Source: JABABV01 sp965222755
GTDB taxonomy: Bacteria; Bacillota_I; Bacilli_A; Mycoplasmatales; JABABV01
DNA length: 64,000 nt
Direction: 5' to 3'
Assembly: GCA_965222755.1 (NCBI GenBank)
Contig: CBDCUK010000001.1
Coordinates: 248,001-312,000, forward strand
Both the position numbers and the translations under genes were made by a program. The notes beneath the pieces are model-generated. The model saw only the letters and a program-made list of their open reading frames with translations. It did no database searches and was not told the DNA's origin. The number at the start of each line of letters is the position of its first letter. Position 1 is the first letter of the stretch. Shown in pieces: positions 32,515 to 42,729 of this stretch.

Positions 32515-33126
32515 ATGGAACAAATTAAAGAAATATTATTTAATCATATTTCGAAATTAAGAAGTATTAGTAATCATTAAATTCCCATTAAATTTAATAA
32601 AATATGAGATCACTTAAAAAATAATCACCAGATTATTTTTAACATTACAGAGGCTACAAATAATCATAATGGTTTTATAGTTATGCAAAACTTCAATTGA
32701 GTAAATACCAATAATATTAAATTTAATATTATTGTTAATTCAAAAATGGATAATCATGATGTGGCTTATTATTTAACTTATATGATTGGTACTGCTATCC
32801 AAATTTATAATTACCAATCTATTAACAATGAAAATTTTAAAAATAAAATATCGAAAGAAATTTAATAAATAAATGATACCGAGGCTATCATATTTTTTAC
32901 AAACACTAGTGATTTAATAAATTCTCAATGATTTGCAGATCGCCTATTAGTTCCTGAATGATTATTATTAGAATTCGATAAATATTATCATTCCAAAAAA
33001 GAAATAACAGATTTAAGTATTTTAGCTGATTATTTTAATGTTCCTGCTAATTGTATGATTAGACGTTATAAAAACATTAGTAACCATTATAACTTTACTA
33101 ACTTTAGAAATAATTTAATTTTTTAA
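32515..33126 (+). pseudogene. ImmA/IrrE-like peptidase pseudogene
   Basis: An excellent GGAGGTG site and ATG at 32515 open a frame broken by TAA at 32578-32580 and by TAATAA at 32863-32868, yet the same frame continues to 33126. The last part reads SQWFADRLLVPEWLL and ITDLSILADYFNVP, the usual C-terminal half of ImmA/IrrE proteins (E-x-x-A-N-x-F-A-x-x-L-L-x-P, then L-A-x-x-F-x-V). The HExxH zinc site is not present; the corresponding segment reads DVAYYLTYMIG. ImmA/IrrE proteins cleave phage-type repressors. Three stops indicate decay without frameshifts. Confidence 0.65.
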
Positions 33127-33198
33127 ATGGATAATTCAAAAAACAGTTCATCAATAATAAATTCTAATAACAAGCACAATAAATAAACTCAACAAATT

Positions 33199-33226
33199 AA
33201 AAAAACTGCTATAAGCAGTTTTTTTA
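33199..33226. terminator. Bidirectional terminator
   Basis: AAAAACTGCT / AGCAGTTTTT hairpin, lying between the pseudogene and the convergent lipoprotein. Confidence 0.7.
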
Positions 33227-33244
33227 ATTCTATAATCTATTAAT

Positions 33245-34615
33245 CTAAAGTTTAATATTTTCATAAATTGCATCATCTGTCACAACAAAAATAATGCCGT
33301 TTAATTTACTAACTTGATTAACAGAACTATCTTTGTCAATATTGCTATTAATAGCAAAAGTTTTTCCACTATCGCTTGATTGATATAAACCATTATCGGT
33401 TGCAATATAAATAACTCCATTAACGGCGTACATATTATTAACCCCGTTATCATCTGATGGGACTTGAGTATTTTTTACAAAAGTTTTTCCATCATCACTA
33501 GATACAAAGAGACCATCATCGCTCCCAGCATAAATGTCTTGATCAATTTTCATGATTTGTAATATCAGGTTATCTTTGGGAATGCTTGTAATAATACTAA
33601 AAGTTTTACCATCACTTGATTGAAAAAGACCATCATCACAACCAACATAAATTGTATTATCGATTTTTTGAATTAAGCTAACTTCTTGATCTTTAGGAAA
33701 AGAGTCGTTTGCTACAAAAGTTTTCCCATCATCACTAGAAGTGAAAATTCCGTGATCAGATCCAATGTAAATCACATTATCAATTGAAGTAATTAAATCA
33801 ACACCAACGCTATTAGTAATAGTAGTGTTAAGTGCAAAAGTTTTTCCACCATCAGTCGATATATAAAGACCATCGGCTTTGCTGCCTGTCGTACCAACAT
33901 CTGAACCAACATAAATCGTGTTGTTTATTTTAGTAACATCATAGATATTGGCAGCACTCGGAATCGATGATACAACCGTAAATGTTTTACCATCACTTGA
34001 TTGATAAAGACCCTCTGATGTCCCGACATAAATTGTATTATCAATTTTTTTAACCATACTAATAATTAAATCTGTTGAAATCGAAGTTACCACAGTAATG
34101 TTTTTACCATTATCAGTTGTTTGATAAAGCCCAGCATCAGTTATAATGTAGATCATATTTGAATTTGCAATAGATATCACGCTAGTGAATTCACCATCTG
34201 GTAATGTGAAAGTATTCTTAGAAAATAAAAAATTAATGTCAGAATTGTATTTTCACTGATCACTATTATATTTATCAAAATCATACTTAATACTAAACGT
34301 AGCTGTTGAGTATGGCTTACTATTAGTAATATTAGCAGTTAATGTTTTGTTAATTTCATCAACACTTAATTTTGTTACACTTAAATCAGTACTGCTTGAT
34401 TTTGCTCAATCTGGTAATTTACTAGCTGCAATAATTTGACTAGCTGTTGCTTTTTTAGCAGCAGCTTTAAAAACAGCTCAACTATTTTTAATTGGTGGAT
34501 TTGGTGATGAACTATGCCCACAACTAACAATACTCGTTGTTACTCCAATTGTAGTTGTCATCGCTAAAGGTATCATCATTATTTTAGTAAATTTTCTCAG
34601 TTTATGCTTACTCAT
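33245..34615 (-). CDS. Surface lipoprotein with seven-repeat Asp-box beta-propeller
   Basis: 456 residues; AGAGGTG before the ATG at 34615. Lipobox IVSC, then the shared module from NSWAVF (about residue 47) to YNSDQWKY (about 135). The best-preserved propeller of the set: seven units each with IYVG(S/T)-type strands and Asp-boxes TTDNGKNI, SSDGKTF, STDGGKTF, SSDDGKTF, SSDGKTF, SSDDGKTF and SSDSGKTF, then a lone closing strand ending ENIKL. It is second of a pair with the gene ending 27 bases upstream. A binding function is likely; the ligand is unknown. Confidence 0.88.
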
Positions 34616-34642
34616 AATATTTACACCTCTGTTTTTCAATCT

Positions 34643-35968
34643 TTATAATTTAATATTTTCAAAAAGACCATACTCTAAACTTAGGACATAGATAATATTG
34701 TTAAATGATGCAATAATTGGAATTTGATTAGCACCATCTTCGACTAAAGAACTGTTTTGTAAAAAAGTTTTGCCATCATTAGTGGAAATAAAAATTCCGC
34801 TATTAGTTCCTAAATATATTATATTATTAATTAATACAATTGTGAAAACATTAATACTTTGATTGGCGTCTTTGTTCAAAATAAAAGTCTTACCATCATT
34901 TGAAGTGTATAATCCTCTATTAGTTGCTAAATAAATAATATTACCAATTTTTAAAATGTTATTACTCATTATTCTTATTGGCAATGATTGATTATTTGTA
35001 AAAGTCAGACCATCATCAATTGAACTATAAAGACCTGAAACTTTATCAGTTAAACTCATGTGATTACAGCATAAATAGATTACCTTATTAATCTCAATCA
35101 CTTGATTAACGCTATCAAGATTGGAAATTGTGCTATTTTTAGTAAATGTTTTACCATCACTTGAGATGTATAATCCCTCTGTTGTTCCTAAATAAATTTT
35201 ATTATTAATTGCACTAATATTATTAATAATTGTGTTTAAGGGAATTGAACTATTTCTAGTTAATGTTTTCCCATCTAGACTTAATGTAAACAATCCATTA
35301 TCACTAATCACATAAATAGTATTATTGATTGTACAGATATTTTTAATTGTCATATCTTCTGAAAAAATTTTATTTTTTGAGAAGTTAATGCTATCTGTAG
35401 CACTATAAACACCGTCATTTTGGGTTGCTAAATAAATTGTTGTTCCAACATTCATAATCCCAACAACGTCTTCATCAGTAGGCAGGGATTTATTCTTAGT
35501 AAAATGACGACCATCACTTGAACGATAAAGACCAGCATCACTTCCAGCATAAATAATCCCATTAATTTCTGTAATGATAGATGGGTTGCTAGCGGTTGAA
35601 AAAGAACTATTTTTTGAAAATAGAAAATCAGCATCATTGCTATATTGTCATTGTGAACTATTGTATTTAACACCGCTATATTTAATAACAAAAACAGCAA
35701 CTGAATAAGGTTGATCACTAGTGATATTAATTGATATCATTTTTTGATCCTCATGGACAGAAAATTTTCCAAGTGTTAAATTAGTTTTCTCAACTTTTGA
35801 TCAAAAAGATGGCTTACTATTACTAATTATTTGATCAGCACCAGCTTTTGAAGCCTCAATTTTAAAATCACTTCAAGCTTCTTTGTGACTGCAGCTGACA
35901 ATTTCCAAACTAACCATAGCTGTTGAACTAGCTATCAAAGATAATGATAATATTTTAAGAAATTTCAT
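34643..35968 (-). CDS. Surface lipoprotein with seven-repeat Asp-box beta-propeller
   Basis: 441 residues; AAAGAGGAG before the ATG at 35968. Lipobox IVSC, module from EAWSDF (about residue 35) onward, then seven propeller units and a closing strand ending FENIKL, identical at its tail to the neighbour's ENIKL. The third box (LSLDGKTL) and second (ATDSINF) are degenerate; SSDGKTF, SIDDGLTF, SNDGKTF and STNDGKTF are clear. Unit 5 has two adjacent Cys. Co-transcribed with the copy at 33245 and probably its tandem duplicate. Confidence 0.87.
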
Positions 35969-36061
35969 TACTATTCCACTCCTCTTTAAGTTTTAAAGTT
36001 ATCTACTTTAATTATATTATAAATGCTTATCAATTAATAATAGTTAAAAATCCTACTAATT

Positions 36062-36095
36062 AAAAAACATCTATATTAAGATAGATGTTTTTTAA
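36062..36095 (-). terminator. Rho-independent terminator
   Basis: AAACATCTAT / ATAGATGTTT hairpin with T run on the minus strand, just past the stop at 36098. Confidence 0.7.
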
Positions 36096-36097
36096 TT

Positions 36098-37210
36098 TTA
36101 ATGAACTATTCCTTCTCACGTATAACTAAATACGCTTCCTCCAGCAGAAGAATCTTTTTGATTTGCATATTGAAAATTAATAAGTAATGATAGTTCATTA
36201 GCTTGATTACTAGCCAAAAACTTAAACACTATTTCCATAGTTATTTCTTTTGGTTTAGTTTTATCAATTTGATGTGATTTCATAATTAGAGGTTCATGAT
36301 TAGAATATCCAGTTTCATTTAATATTGTATCTATACTCTCAGAATGACTATTACCATTATGACCATTAGCAGTCATTCAATTAACCGCATTAAATGATCC
36401 TCAATTATTGGTAAGTTCCAGTTGGTGAGTAAAAATATTATTGAACTTTTCTCAAGATTGTAGTTGTTCAACTTGGGAAAATTTTCAATCTGATATTTGA
36501 TATTTAGTACCAGCTTGATAATGAATGATTGCTTTGATTGGATCAGAATCATAAGCACCTTTTTTACCTTTTTTTGAAATAATGGCGGTGATTGTTTTTG
36601 CACTATCACTAGCAATCGGTGCTCCTTGCATTCCTTTATAAGCATCGTTTGCTGTTAATGAACCATAAGTATCAAATTCTGGACTATCTTTACCAACTCA
36701 AGCTATTTGACTAGGTGTTCCATAAGTTCATTTAAAAGTATTGATTTGGCCAGTATCAGATATCACTTTTAATAAATTTATTGCTGTTACTTGTAAAGCA
36801 GCCATTTTGAAAATGCTTCATTCTGTAAAAGAAGGCTCACTAGTACAATGTCAATCTTCAATATCATATTTCTGATTATTAGTGTAATCAATTTCAAAAG
36901 ATGCTGTTGAATGTAAATCATTACTAACTCTATTAATATCAAGTTTAATATTAAAATTATTCTCATCAATTTTAGAATTAATAATACTAACCTCACTAGC
37001 AATAGGGTTATTAGTTCAATTAATTGGTTTTGTTATATTAACAATATTAATAGCTTTTTCTTTGCTAACGGCAGTTTTAAATTGAGTTCAACTATAATGG
37101 GGACTAGTTGCTTTATGGCCACAACTTATTATAGTTGTCCCAATCATTAAACTAGACCCGGACAATAAAGTTCCTAATAACAATTTTCCTAAGTTTATTT
37201 TTTTTATAAT
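36098..37210 (-). CDS. Two-module surface lipoprotein with non-ATG start
   Basis: 370 residues counted from an ATT codon at 37210. GAGGTG lies five to six bases upstream of that ATT, the position where paralogues have ATG. No ATG or usable GTG/TTG lies before the signal peptide; the first ATG is inside its hydrophobic core. Lipobox IISC, first module, then FDTYGSLTAND, KKGKKGAYDSDPIKA, EQLQSWEKF and a C-terminus ending SVFSYTW. The frame is otherwise intact. Either ATT/ATA initiation is used or the start codon has been lost. Confidence 0.65.
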
Positions 37211-37253
37211 TTTATCACCTCGTTTAATGATTTTTATTAAAAAATTTATTGCA

Positions 37254-37640
37254 TTAATTTACTATTGGTTTTGGTTCAGAAGTGCATTTTCATCAATTAA
37301 GATGATATTCTTGATGATGATTAAATTTAATTTTAAAAGAGGCAATGGATTGACTATGTGGTTCTGTACTAAGAGTTCGTGTAATATCAACAGTAATTGA
37401 TTCTGAATTTATATCAATATTGAAATTTCCGAATTTTAATTCTGATCGTTTAACATTACTAATTCATCCAGTTGGTTTCGTAATACGAACAACGTTGATA
37501 ACATTTTCAGATTCTACTTTGATGACAAAATCATCTCAAGTATGTTGTTGTGCACAACTTACTAAAGCGATCCCAACAGCAATTGTTGTTCCAACTCCAA
37601 AACTTGATGATAAGATTTTTTTAATTTTCTTAGTTTTCAT
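37254..37640 (-). CDS. Single-module lipoprotein
   Basis: 128 residues; GTGAGGAG before the ATG at 37640. Signal peptide ends ALVSC; then one complete module from HTWDDF to NWWKC and a short tail. It is the minimal member of the family and is close to the two-module protein at 6097 (both end modules with W-K/N-C). It lies 43 bases upstream of the ATT-start lipoprotein and is probably cotranscribed with it. Confidence 0.75.
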
Positions 37641-37698
37641 TACTTATGCTCCTCACAACATTTAGATAATGACTATAAGATATTTTGCTTATACATAT

Positions 37699-37704
37699 AT
37701 TATA
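37699..37704 (-). promoter_or_regulatory. -10 box for the single-module lipoprotein
   Basis: TATAAT on the minus strand about 60 bases upstream of the start at 37640; no clear -35. Confidence 0.4.
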
Positions 37705-37765
37705 CTTTATCTAATATTTACTTTATTAAAATCTCAAAAATAATTAATAAATATCAAAAATAATT

Positions 37766-37797
37766 AATAAAAAACCAACATTATAATGTTGGTTTTG
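37766..37797 (-). terminator. Rho-independent terminator of the esterase gene
   Basis: AAAACCAACAT / ATGTTGGTTTT hairpin downstream of the stop at 37808. Confidence 0.65.
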
Positions 37798-37807
37798 AGT
37801 AATACTA

Positions 37808-39385
37808 TTATATTATTAAATGAGCGTATTCCTGTAATTCAGTAATCCCAACATTGCGTGCCGCAACGTTGTTTCACTTTCTTTTAAAAGCAATAACATT
37901 AACTCGATCATTAACGTTGATAGCTGCATTAGCAAATTTATTAATCTTTAATTTAAAACTATAAAAATTATTATTAAAAGTTGATAAACTATGATTAATT
38001 AAAGTGTTAGTAATGCTTGATTTAATACTAATACTTGGTTCGATTGTTGTTTTATCTAATAAAGAAATTTCTGGTTGTAAGTAAGCAATGCTTCGGGCAT
38101 TAGTTTTTGAAACTGTGAAATTTTTAAGTGGAGCATTAATATTTTGTAAATCATTAATATTGTTTTCTAATCTATTATTAAATATTAATCTTGTTATTGT
38201 ATTATCATTTAGTGGTAAATTAGGATCAGGATTAATGTTGTTTTGATTACTTCCCACTAAAGCTGATAAAATATTTCCTGCCATATCACGATACCCATAA
38301 GGTCCAGGATGAATATCTTGAAAAATTGGTGTATATCAAGCCGCAGCATTATAATTATTAATTACTAAATGTTTGTTTTTAGGCGTGGTTACATCAATAT
38401 GCAATTGATTACTAATATGTTTAACATAACTATCATTAGCAACGTAGTCGACAAAACTATAATTATTAGCAATTCTTTTAATCGAACTATTTAAAACATC
38501 AATGATGTTTTCAATTATAGAACTACCTGGGACTGGTTGTGATAAATCTAATAAACTTCGAATTTGAGCTAGTGGAAAAAAGTATCCTAGTAGCATTACT
38601 TTAGCATGTGGATTAATGCGGTGGATTAAATTTACTAAATAACTAATATTATTTTTTAAATGTAAAACAGCATCATTAAAATCTTTATTATTATAAGTAA
38701 TTGCTTTATTAATATCAAAACCACTACTATAAAGATTTTTGATTGCTTCTAAAATAACTGCAGGAGTAATATTTTTTAAATCTTTGGTTGAAATTCCAAA
38801 CAACTTACACAAGTAAATAATGTCATTTCCACCTAAAGTTAAATTAATAAAATCGGCATTTTTGATTGCTTTAGTAACAACTGTTGAATTATTATAATAA
38901 TTATTTCAATCACTTTTACTAATTCAAGCATCAAATTTTCCATTATCAGTAAACGTATTATAATGTTCTTGATCATCAGCATTTTGGGGATAACTATGAT
39001 CAATTTGGTGAATAATTTGTCCTGTTGTTTGACTAGCAATTGCAAAGTTATCATAACTACCTAATAGATTTTCTTTTTGTAATGCACGGGCAACTCACGC
39101 ACTATAAGCATCACCATAAATTTGGTGAGTTGTGCTACTATGATCTGTTGCTTGATAGTTAATATAGTTATATTGTTTATTACTTAACGCTGTGAAACCA
39201 GCTGATAGAGAATCCCCTAAAGTAACATAATTTACTTTTCCGGTTTCAGGATTTATAATACTATTATTATTTGTTTTTAAGTTTATTTTATTTTCATTTT
39301 GAGGATGATTATTGATGATTAATGGTAATAGCGAGCCACTAATTGGTGTGATCGCTAATAATGATAAAATCATTTTTTGCTTCAT
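37808..39385 (-). CDS. Secreted SGNH/GDSL-type hydrolase
   Basis: 525 residues; TAAGGAG before the ATG at 39385. Signal peptide without lipobox Cys, so secreted or anchored. Block I is VTLGDSLSAGF (Ser59), block III is LGGNDIIYL, and block V is IHPGPYGY with the Asp-x-x-His dyad just before it. These residues define SGNH esterases/lipases acting outside the cell, for example on host lipids. The C-terminal 150 residues after block V are an added domain. A lipidated paralogue lies at 48461. Confidence 0.88.
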
Positions 39386-39565
39386 ATAAAAACTCCTTAG
39401 TAATTTTTATTTTTATCTTGTGAATTATGTTTTTATTAATTAGTTTTTTTAATTTTAAATACCAATTTATTGTATCACAAAAATATAATAAATTAGTAGT
39501 TATAATTAGTTGTTTATTAATTTTAAACTTAAATATAATACTGAAAAATAAATAGTATGGCAAAA

Positions 39566-39604
39566 CAAAAACCTAGATTTTAATTTTAAAATCTAGGTTT
39601 TTGT
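39566..39604 (-). terminator. Rho-independent terminator
   Basis: AAAACCTAGATTTT and its complement form a 14-base stem, downstream of the stop at 39634 on the minus strand. Confidence 0.75.
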
Positions 39605-39633
39605 GATCGTTTAATTATCGTTATTATTTAATA

Positions 39634-41004
39634 CTATAATAAGACATTTTCATAAAGTTTTGATTCCCCAACAATATATATAATATTATTAATACCCATG
39701 ATTTGGAGAACTATTTCATTATTATCAACATCTTTATTGTGAATGAATGTTTTACCATCATCAGTTGATACAAATATACCATGATCAGTTGCGATATAAA
39801 TAACATTATCAATTTCAATAATTTGTTGCGGTTCAATATCATCTGAAGTAGTATAATTTGTGGATGTAAATGTTTTACCATCATCAGTTGAATATCAGAT
39901 GCCATCACCAGTAGCATTACCAATAATGATATAAATTTTATCATTAATTTTAATAATTGATGATATGTATTCATTGTCTCCAATCGAACTATTTTGCACA
40001 AATGTTTTCCCATTATCAACAGAAGTTCAAAGACCGATTTGATCTGCTCCAATATAAATAGTATTATCGACTTTAAGAATTGTATTAATTTCTACTTGTT
40101 GTTCTGACTTAATAGTGCTATTTAAAGTGAAGTTTTGCCCATCATTTGAAGTATATAATCCTTTATAGCTTCCAATATAAAATAATGAACTATCATCAAA
40201 TTTAACTATAAAGTTAATATTTATTTTTTCTGGAATTGAACTATTTTTACTAAATGTTTTCCCGTTATCAGTTGATATATAAAGGCCATTATGACTATTA
40301 TCTTTTACTCCTGAATCGGTTCCTAAATAAATATTATTGCCAATTTTCGTAATTACAGAGATTTGAATATCTGTTGGCAAAGAAGTATTAATACTAAATT
40401 TTTGCCCATCACTTGAAGTATATAATCCAAGATTTGTATCTATATAGAAAATGCCATTAATTTTAGTAATAAGAATGATTGATGATGCAGAAACACTAGT
40501 ATTTTTAGAAAACGTTTTTCCATTATCAGTTGATTGAAAAAGGCCGTCACTAGTGTTTAAATAAATAGTATTATCTATTTGTGTAATATCAATTAGAATT
40601 CTTGAAGGAGCATCTTTATTAAAATTATTTTGTGAAAATTTAAATTTAATATCATTATTAAATTTTCAATCACTTACCGAATAAGTTTCCGAACTATATT
40701 TAATAGTAAATGTTCCATAAGAATATGGTTTCATATTAGTTATTGTAACCAAAATCGTTTTTTTTGATTCGTTGATTACGGGTTTTCCTAATTTTAAATT
40801 TTCACTACTAGGATTTTTTCATAATGATACATTAGTTGCTTTAACTATATCGATTGCATTAGCATTTTCAGCTGCGCTTTTAAACTGACTTCAACTCATT
40901 GTTGAATGTTTATGACCACAACTTATTAAGCAACTGCTAAATCCTACTGCTGAAGTAACTGTTAGCGTTGATAGTAACACTTTACTAGTTTTAATAAATT
41001 TCAT
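39634..41004 (-). CDS. Surface lipoprotein with seven-repeat Asp-box beta-propeller
   Basis: 456 residues; AAAGGAGA before the ATG at 41004. Lipobox LISC, module from MSWSQF to SVSDWKF, then seven units with boxes STDNGKTF, SSDGQKF, STDNGKTF, SNDGQNF, SVDNGKTF, STDDGKTF and STDDGKTF, and a final strand ending YENVLL. All seven boxes are well kept. Fifth protein in the window with this exact architecture. It is a single gene with its own terminator. Confidence 0.88.
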
Positions 41005-41128
41005 TTTATCTCCTTTTTAATCCTAATTTAATAATAATAGCAATATATAATAATTATACTTATATAATACTGAAAATAAAAATATTTTTATTTTATTTTA
41101 TTATAGTAATTTATTAATAATTAAATTA

Positions 41129-41157
41129 TTGCTTTTTTTAATTATTTAGGTTATTAT
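41129..41157 (+). promoter_or_regulatory. 5S rRNA promoter
   Basis: TTGCTT at 41129-41134, a 17-base spacer and TATTAT at 41152-41157. The expected start falls 10-14 bases before or at the 5S 5' end. Confidence 0.55.
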
Positions 41158-41170
41158 TTAAATATATAGA

Positions 41171-41278
41171 TGTGTGGTGCTTATAGTGAGATAGTCATAC
41201 CTGTTCCCATTTCGAACACAGAAGTTAAACATCTTTGCGGTGAATGTAGTATAAGCAAGAATAGCACGGTGCCACGCC
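41171..41278 (+). rRNA. rrf: 5S ribosomal RNA
   Basis: About 108 bases with the conserved loop CGAACACAGAAGTTAAAC, the CCTGTTCCCAT helix strand and complementary ends (TGTGTGGTGC near the start, GTGCCACGC near the end). It is alone: no 16S or 23S gene is nearby on either side, and it has its own promoter and terminator. Ends are estimated by pairing and may be off by a few bases. Confidence 0.93.
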
Positions 41279-41283
41279 GAGTT

Positions 41284-41312
41284 AAAGGGGCTCTAATTCC
41301 CTTTTTTTTCTG
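41284..41312 (+). terminator. 5S rRNA terminator
   Basis: AAAGGG / CCCTTT hairpin followed by a run of T residues. Confidence 0.7.
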
Positions 41313-41363
41313 CCCTATTTTAATAACTTTATTTTAAAACTCAAACCACTCTAACCAATAACA

Positions 41364-41402
41364 AAAACCAACATTCTTAATTTTCAGAATGTTGGTTTTT
41401 TA
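41364..41402 (-). terminator. Terminator of the lac-type operon
   Basis: AAAACCAACATTCT / AGAATGTTGGTTTT hairpin just past the aldolase stop. Confidence 0.75.
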
Positions 41403-41414
41403 ATATTTATTATT

Positions 41415-42287
41415 TTATAATTTAGTATAGTTTAATAATTCTTTACTATGAAGCAAATTTAAATAATCATTAACCCGATTAGCAACCGAGTCAATCGCCC
41501 CTAAATTAAATTTTCGTAAATCAAATACATCGCTATTTTTCTTAAAAAAATCTAGCAAACTTTGATGATAAATCATTAATAACTCTGTCCCGATATTAAC
41601 TTTCCTAATTTTAAAATTTAGTGCTTTTGATATTTCGTCAAATGCAATTCCAGAAGTACCATGCATCACTAAAGGAACGTCTTTTAAAATAGCATTAACT
41701 TTTTTTAGTAACCCAAAATTTAATTTTGGTTTACCACGATAAACACCATGACTTGTCCCAAAAGCAACAGCTAATCAATCTACTTTAGTAGCTTGATAGT
41801 AAGTGATAATATCCTCTAACTTGGCAACTAATCCCGCTCCAGTTTTGATATTATCTTCCTTGCCTCCAATAATCCCAATCTCGCCCTCAACGGCAATATT
41901 TGGATTATGAAGCTGAGCATATTCTAAAACTACTTTTGTTTTTCTGATATTCTCTGCTAATGATAAATTACTACCATCAAACATCACCGAATGAAAACCA
42001 GCATCGATTGCTTTTTTACATAAGCTAACACTATGACTATGATCAAGATGAATCATTACCGGAACTTGCGCTTTTTTAGCAGCTGCAAGTGCCATTGGTG
42101 CAAAATAATCAAAATCAATATATCGTAATGCTCCTTCACTAATTTGGCAAATTACTGGTGCTTGATTTTGCTCAGCACCTTTAATTACAGCTTTTAATGT
42201 TTCAAAATTAACAACATTAAAAGCACAAATTGCACTCTTAGACGTTAGTGATTTTTTAATAAACAACTTTGTATTTGTTATTTCCAT
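41415..42287 (-). CDS. Class II ketose-bisphosphate aldolase (probable tagatose-1,6-bisphosphate)
   Basis: 290 residues; start at 42287 after GGGAGGTT, overlapping the preceding gene by 32 bases. Zinc ligands are all present: His83 in HLDHSHS (catalytic Asp82), His180 in GTSHGVY and His209 in VMHGTSG. EGEIGIIGGKED is the usual flexible-loop region. Class II aldolases of this group split fructose- or tagatose-1,6-bisphosphate into two triose phosphates. Position at the end of the lacABFE operon favours tagatose-bisphosphate, replacing the class I enzyme LacD of Gram-positive lac operons. Substrate not proved. Confidence 0.85.
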
Positions 42288-42729
42288 ATTTCACTAACCT
42301 CCCTTTATTTTTTGGTTTACGAAAGCTAAAAGCTAACGGTAAAATAAACCCAAAAATATAGAAGTAATTAAATGAAGCTGTAACTTGATAGTTACCAGCT
42401 TGGTAGAAGAAAGGATCACTAATTAATAAAACGTTAGCAATTGTTGCTAATATTAATAAAATTCCACTACCAATAAATGTAATCTTAATTAACATTTCTG
42501 GCATATTATTACGGTGTTTAATATGTCGAAAAGCAATGTAAAAATTAAGAATTTGGAGTATAAAAATAAGAATAAAAGTTATTGTATGCACAATGCTAAA
42601 ATTATTAAGATTTGTTTGAAAAAACATTAGCAAGGGAATTACGAGGATAATTGATGCTACGAGCATCGTATAAGCAAATCAGTTATTCGGTACTAGATTT
42701 GAAATTTTTCTTTCAAATGCCTTCAACAT
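42256..42729 (-). CDS. Four-helix membrane protein inside the lac-type operon
   Basis: 157 residues from the ATG at 42729, chosen because GAAGGAG lies nine bases upstream inside lacE; an ATG at 42666 has no such site. The gene overlaps lacE by 47 bases and the aldolase by 32. Four hydrophobic segments with short loops, a PFFYQAG outer loop and a basic tail (FRKPKNKGRLVKYG). I do not recognise a family. The tight overlaps suggest it is translated with the PTS genes and may help sugar entry or sensing. Confidence 0.72.

Noticed and set aside
33127..33186. Nineteen-residue ORF following the ImmA/IrrE-like pseudogene
   Set aside because: It abuts the stop as TAAATG but has low-complexity Ser/Asn content and no recognisable pattern.
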